DNA from: Candidatus Caldarchaeum sp.
GTDB lineage: Archaea; Thermoproteota; Nitrososphaeria_A; Caldarchaeales; Caldarchaeaceae
DNA: 5,902 nucleotides
NCBI GenBank assembly: GCA_025054795.1
Contig: JANWZU010000056.1
Span: 1 to 5,902 of the forward strand
Reading direction: 5' to 3'
The position numbers and the translations under genes are program-made. The notes beneath the pieces are model-generated. The model worked only from the letters and a program-made list of their open reading frames with translations. It did not search any database and was not told the DNA's origin. How positions within the stretch are numbered: position 1 is the first letter of the stretch; each line of letters opens with the position of its first letter. Positions 4,191 to 5,902 of this stretch are shown one piece after another.

Positions 4191-5292
4191 GAGACGCATT
4201 AAACCCAGCGCTCCGCAGCTTCACAATCAACGCCGACGGCGATGGCGGATGTGTGCGGGCGGCTCTCGCAAGCTGGTCGACGGGGTAGAAGCCTACAACA
4301 GGCAATTCATCGGCGATTTTTTGTAGTGTTTTAAACGCTTGGGGGTGTTCGTCAGCGTGTTTAAACATTTTCTCTACCGTCGCTGTTTCGTGCAGAGGGC
4401 CTAGCCATGCAGGCCCGACCACACTTGCTTTCCCGCTGCAGGATGGGCATATGGTTGCAGGATGTGATTCGAGCGGATGCTGGAAGATGTGTAGGCTGCT
4501 GCAGGCCTGTATCCAGCCGAGGCTGCCAAGGAGCTTGATTACTCTCGACCTGCCTCTCGATATTCTGAAGAAAACTCTGACAAAGTGGCGTCTGTAAACG
4601 GACAGGATGGGCTGGGCTGCGACGTTAAGGGCCGCCGCACGGAGGACGACAAAGCTTGCCAAAAGCCTCAACGCCGCTTCCTTGCCGAAGAAAGTCTTGG
4701 CCGAATGAAGGCCGTATTTTCTGAAGCATGCTTCGGGATGGTTTCCGACGAGCGAGGCTAGGTCTGTTGCCGAAACACCTAGGTAGCCGCCGTCCTCGAC
4801 GGCCCTCAAGCTGTTCTCCACAAACTTTGAAGGAGCTCCAACAGGGTCTACGTCGACGTAGTGTAGCCTGCTGCCCTTAACGCTGTGGCTTACTAAGAAG
4901 GCCGCTGCGTCGCCCTGATACAGCTCAACCCTGTCCTCTACACCGTTTATCCGTGCGTTCATTCTGGCAAGTTTTACTGCGTTCGGGTTCACGTCGTTCA
5001 TCAGCGCTTTCGAGATGGTTTCTGTCTCGAGGAGGAGGCGGATGGACCTTACTCCGGAGCCTGCGAGCGGCTCGGCTGCAGCTGCTTTTCTGTCGAACGT
5101 CTTGGCCAGAACCACGGTCAAGTCTCGTGAGAGGGCTGAGTAGGGGTTGTAGAAGACGGGCCATTTCGTGGGGGCCTGCGGCTCTCCCACATTTGTCGTG
5201 GGGAAGGCGGGTGCCATGAACCTAACACGGCCCTCAACGTACCATTTGACGGGAAACCCGAGGTCGGGAAGCTGACTCAGGTTTTCAGCCAA
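4120..5292 (-). CDS. trm1: tRNA (guanine26-N2)-dimethyltransferase Trm1
   Basis: This 390-residue enzyme transfers methyl groups from SAM to N2 of G26 in tRNA, producing m2G/m2,2G. Family landmarks in order are WYVEGRVRFMAP (17-28), VFYNPYSALSRDL (46-58), the SAM-binding LAGSGVRSIRL (76-86), NDVNPNAVKL (99-108), the catalytic-region VDVDPVGAPSKFVE (146-159), ATDLASLVG (175-183) with FRKYG (190-194), a zinc-site remnant, GPAWLGPL (293-300), and the C-terminal THVDPTGVKTDAP (369-381). The family usually has DPFG or DPYG where this protein has DPVG. The putative zinc module has C282-x2-C285 but only C264 in the expected first CxxC pair. TTG at 5292 is chosen because a GAGGTG site lies 8 nt upstream and the EGR segment precedes the first ATG. 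It overlaps the THEP1 gene by 16 nt and ftsJ by 71 bp. Confidence 0.93.
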   Translation of the reverse strand: MAENLSQLPDLGFPVKWYVEGRVRFMAPAFPTTNVGEPQAPTKWPVFYNPYSALSRDLTVVLAKTFDRKAAAAEPLAGSGVRSIRLLLETETISKALMNDVNPNAVKLARMNARINGVEDRVELYQGDAAAFLVSHSVKGSRLHYVDVDPVGAPSKFVENSLRAVEDGGYLGVSATDLASLVGNHPEACFRKYGLHSAKTFFGKEAALRLLASFVVLRAAALNVAAQPILSVYRRHFVRVFFRISRGRSRVIKLLGSLGWIQACSSLHIFQHPLESHPATICPSCSGKASVVGPAWLGPLHETATVEKMFKHADEHPQAFKTLQKIADELPVVGFYPVDQLARAARTHPPSPSALIVKLRSAGFNASLTHVDPTGVKTDAPLNHVLKVLA

Positions 5293-5825
5293 CTTCTCAG
5301 CACCTCGTACACAGCTTGCGGAACCCTATCCCTGTTCCCAACATCGATGAAGAACAGGTTTTCGCCGGCGCAGGTCTTAACCTCGTCGACGACTGGATGA
5401 CGTGCCGATGCGTGGACCGTGAGCAGCGAAGGCTTGCCGCTCCTCAACACCTGTCTAACCGTCTCGACGAAGGACTTGCTGAGAAGCTCCATCGGCCCAA
5501 CTTCGTCTACGAAGACTGCGTCTCCTTCGGCTAGCCCTCTCCTCACGCTGCCTACAGCGAGGCTCTCCAGACCGGCTACGTTTACGGCGTACCTCCCCAC
5601 ACGAGGGCCCTTGAATATCTTGGTCGACGCAAGCACAGCTCTGTCGCCTGTAGCGACGTCGACTATTTCGAAGCCTGTTCGCACGCCCTGCTCCCTCATC
5701 TCTACTGTGTAGAAGCCAGCGGGTTTGAAGCCGTCTCTCCTAACCAATTCAACGACTTTCACTAGCGCTGTTGTTTTGCCTACGCCCGGCCTCCCCGTCA
5801 GAGCGGCTACTTTAGAAAATGTCAA
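5277..5825 (-). CDS. THEP1-type nucleoside-triphosphatase
   Basis: This 182-residue P-loop NTPase of the THEP1 (NTPase_1) family, shown elsewhere to hydrolyse ATP/GTP and other NTPs slowly, has no firmly known cellular role. Features seen, numbered from the chosen start, are Walker A GRPGVGKTT (11-19), GFYTVEMREQGVRTGFEIVD (37-56) as the family's GFxTxEVRxxGxRxGF block, VGRYAVNVAGLE (76-87), and Walker B DAVFVDEVGPMELLS (102-116) with its DExGxME signature. I place the start at TTG 5825, giving MTFSKVAALTGRPG, the usual few residues before the P-loop. The open frame continues to TTG 5897, but those 24 extra residues (MTRLTSHGLC onward) look unlike the family and lie over the end of another reading frame. 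The gene overlaps trm1 by 16 nt and they are probably co-transcribed. Confidence 0.87.
   Translation of the reverse strand: MTFSKVAALTGRPGVGKTTALVKVVELVRRDGFKPAGFYTVEMREQGVRTGFEIVDVATGDRAVLASTKIFKGPRVGRYAVNVAGLESLAVGSVRRGLAEGDAVFVDEVGPMELLSKSFVETVRQVLRSGKPSLLTVHASARHPVVDEVKTCAGENLFFIDVGNRDRVPQAVYEVLRSWLKT
5301..5306 (-). promoter_or_regulatory. Ribosome binding site of trm1
   Basis: GAGGTG on the minus strand is an exact complement to the CACCTC near the archaeal 16S 3' end. It is 8 nt before the TTG at 5292, within the end of the THEP1 gene, and decides the trm1 start. Confidence 0.6.
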
Positions 5826-5901
5826 GGGTTGTCTGTCCAATCCTGTCGAGTGTTTTCCAGCCAAGCCGCACAAACCGTGAGACGTCAGCCGAGTCAAGCC
5901 G
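5812..5901 (-). CDS. C-terminal end of an unidentified upstream gene (partial)
   Basis: A minus-strand frame is open from the window edge and closes at TAA 5814-5812, encoding 29 residues beginning RLDSADVSRFVRLGWKTL and ending TTLDIF. It has the amphipathic, mixed composition of a real protein tail, whereas the competing THEP1-frame extension does not. Ending 14 nt inside the THEP1 gene matches the 14-17 nt overlaps seen at scpA/scpB, srp19/gar1 and THEP1/trm1. I do not recognise the family. The start lies beyond the window. Confidence 0.45.
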   Translation of the reverse strand, partial: RLDSADVSRFVRLGWKTLDRIGQTTLDIF

Positions 5902-5902
5902 C

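Noticed and set aside
4317..4322. A TTTTTT run on the plus strand as a terminator for ftsJ
   Set aside because: It is more than 120 nt past the ftsJ stop and inside trm1 coding sequence (antisense). It is possible but not supported beyond chance.
4141..4326. A small plus-strand frame following ftsJ
   Set aside because: It is antisense to the conserved C-terminal part of Trm1 and Arg-rich without a motif.
4953..5219. Overlapping frames on both strands near the Trm1 N-terminus
   Set aside because: They are out-of-frame shadows of trm1, rich in Arg/Ser/Leu, with no supporting start signal.

Overview
The window is a gene-dense archaeal chromosome segment made almost entirely of information-processing housekeeping genes. 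Ribosomal protein eS8, SRP19, Gar1, TFB and Trm1 fix the domain as Archaea. ScpA/ScpB condensin partners occurring with a TFE-beta (RPC39/RPC34-like) protein point to the TACK side outside most Crenarchaeota, for example Aigarchaeota/Caldarchaeales or a Thaumarchaeota-like lineage. This placement is inference. Most starts are TTG or GTG, and adjacent genes overlap by 4 to 17 nt.

Layout. Bases 1-2388 on the + strand are a compact run: the 3' end of scpA, then scpB, rps8e, srp19, gar1 and a shortened TFB paralogue. All are overlapping or nearly so. A TATA-like element over the scpB stop codon probably gives rps8e and the genes after it their own promoter. Bases 2385-3044 (- strand) hold a dolichol/phytol-kinase-type membrane protein whose stop codon overlaps that of tfb. 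An AT-rich gap of about 110 bp (3045-3153) is the only substantial intergenic region and holds divergent promoters. Bases 3154-4190 (+) carry a TFE-beta-like gene and an FtsJ/RlmE-type RNA 2'-O-methyltransferase coupled through a GTGA overlap. Bases 4120-5901 (-) carry, in transcription order, the tail of an unidentified gene, a THEP1-type NTPase and Trm1. trm1 converges on ftsJ with a 71-bp coding overlap.

Functional picture. The genes serve chromosome organisation (ScpAB), ribosome assembly and protein targeting (eS8, SRP19), rRNA pseudouridylation (Gar1 in H/ACA RNPs), transcription initiation (TFB, TFE-beta) and RNA methylation (FtsJ, Trm1). I see no mobile element, CRISPR array, tRNA or rRNA gene, or obvious defence system, and no gene-free stretch longer than 300 bases. 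The most unusual item is the 261-residue TFB, which appears to lack the B-linker helix and most of the B-reader. Other points of note are the incomplete cysteine set in Trm1, the internal start choices and the ftsJ/trm1 overlap. I do not see convincing evidence of a wholly new system.
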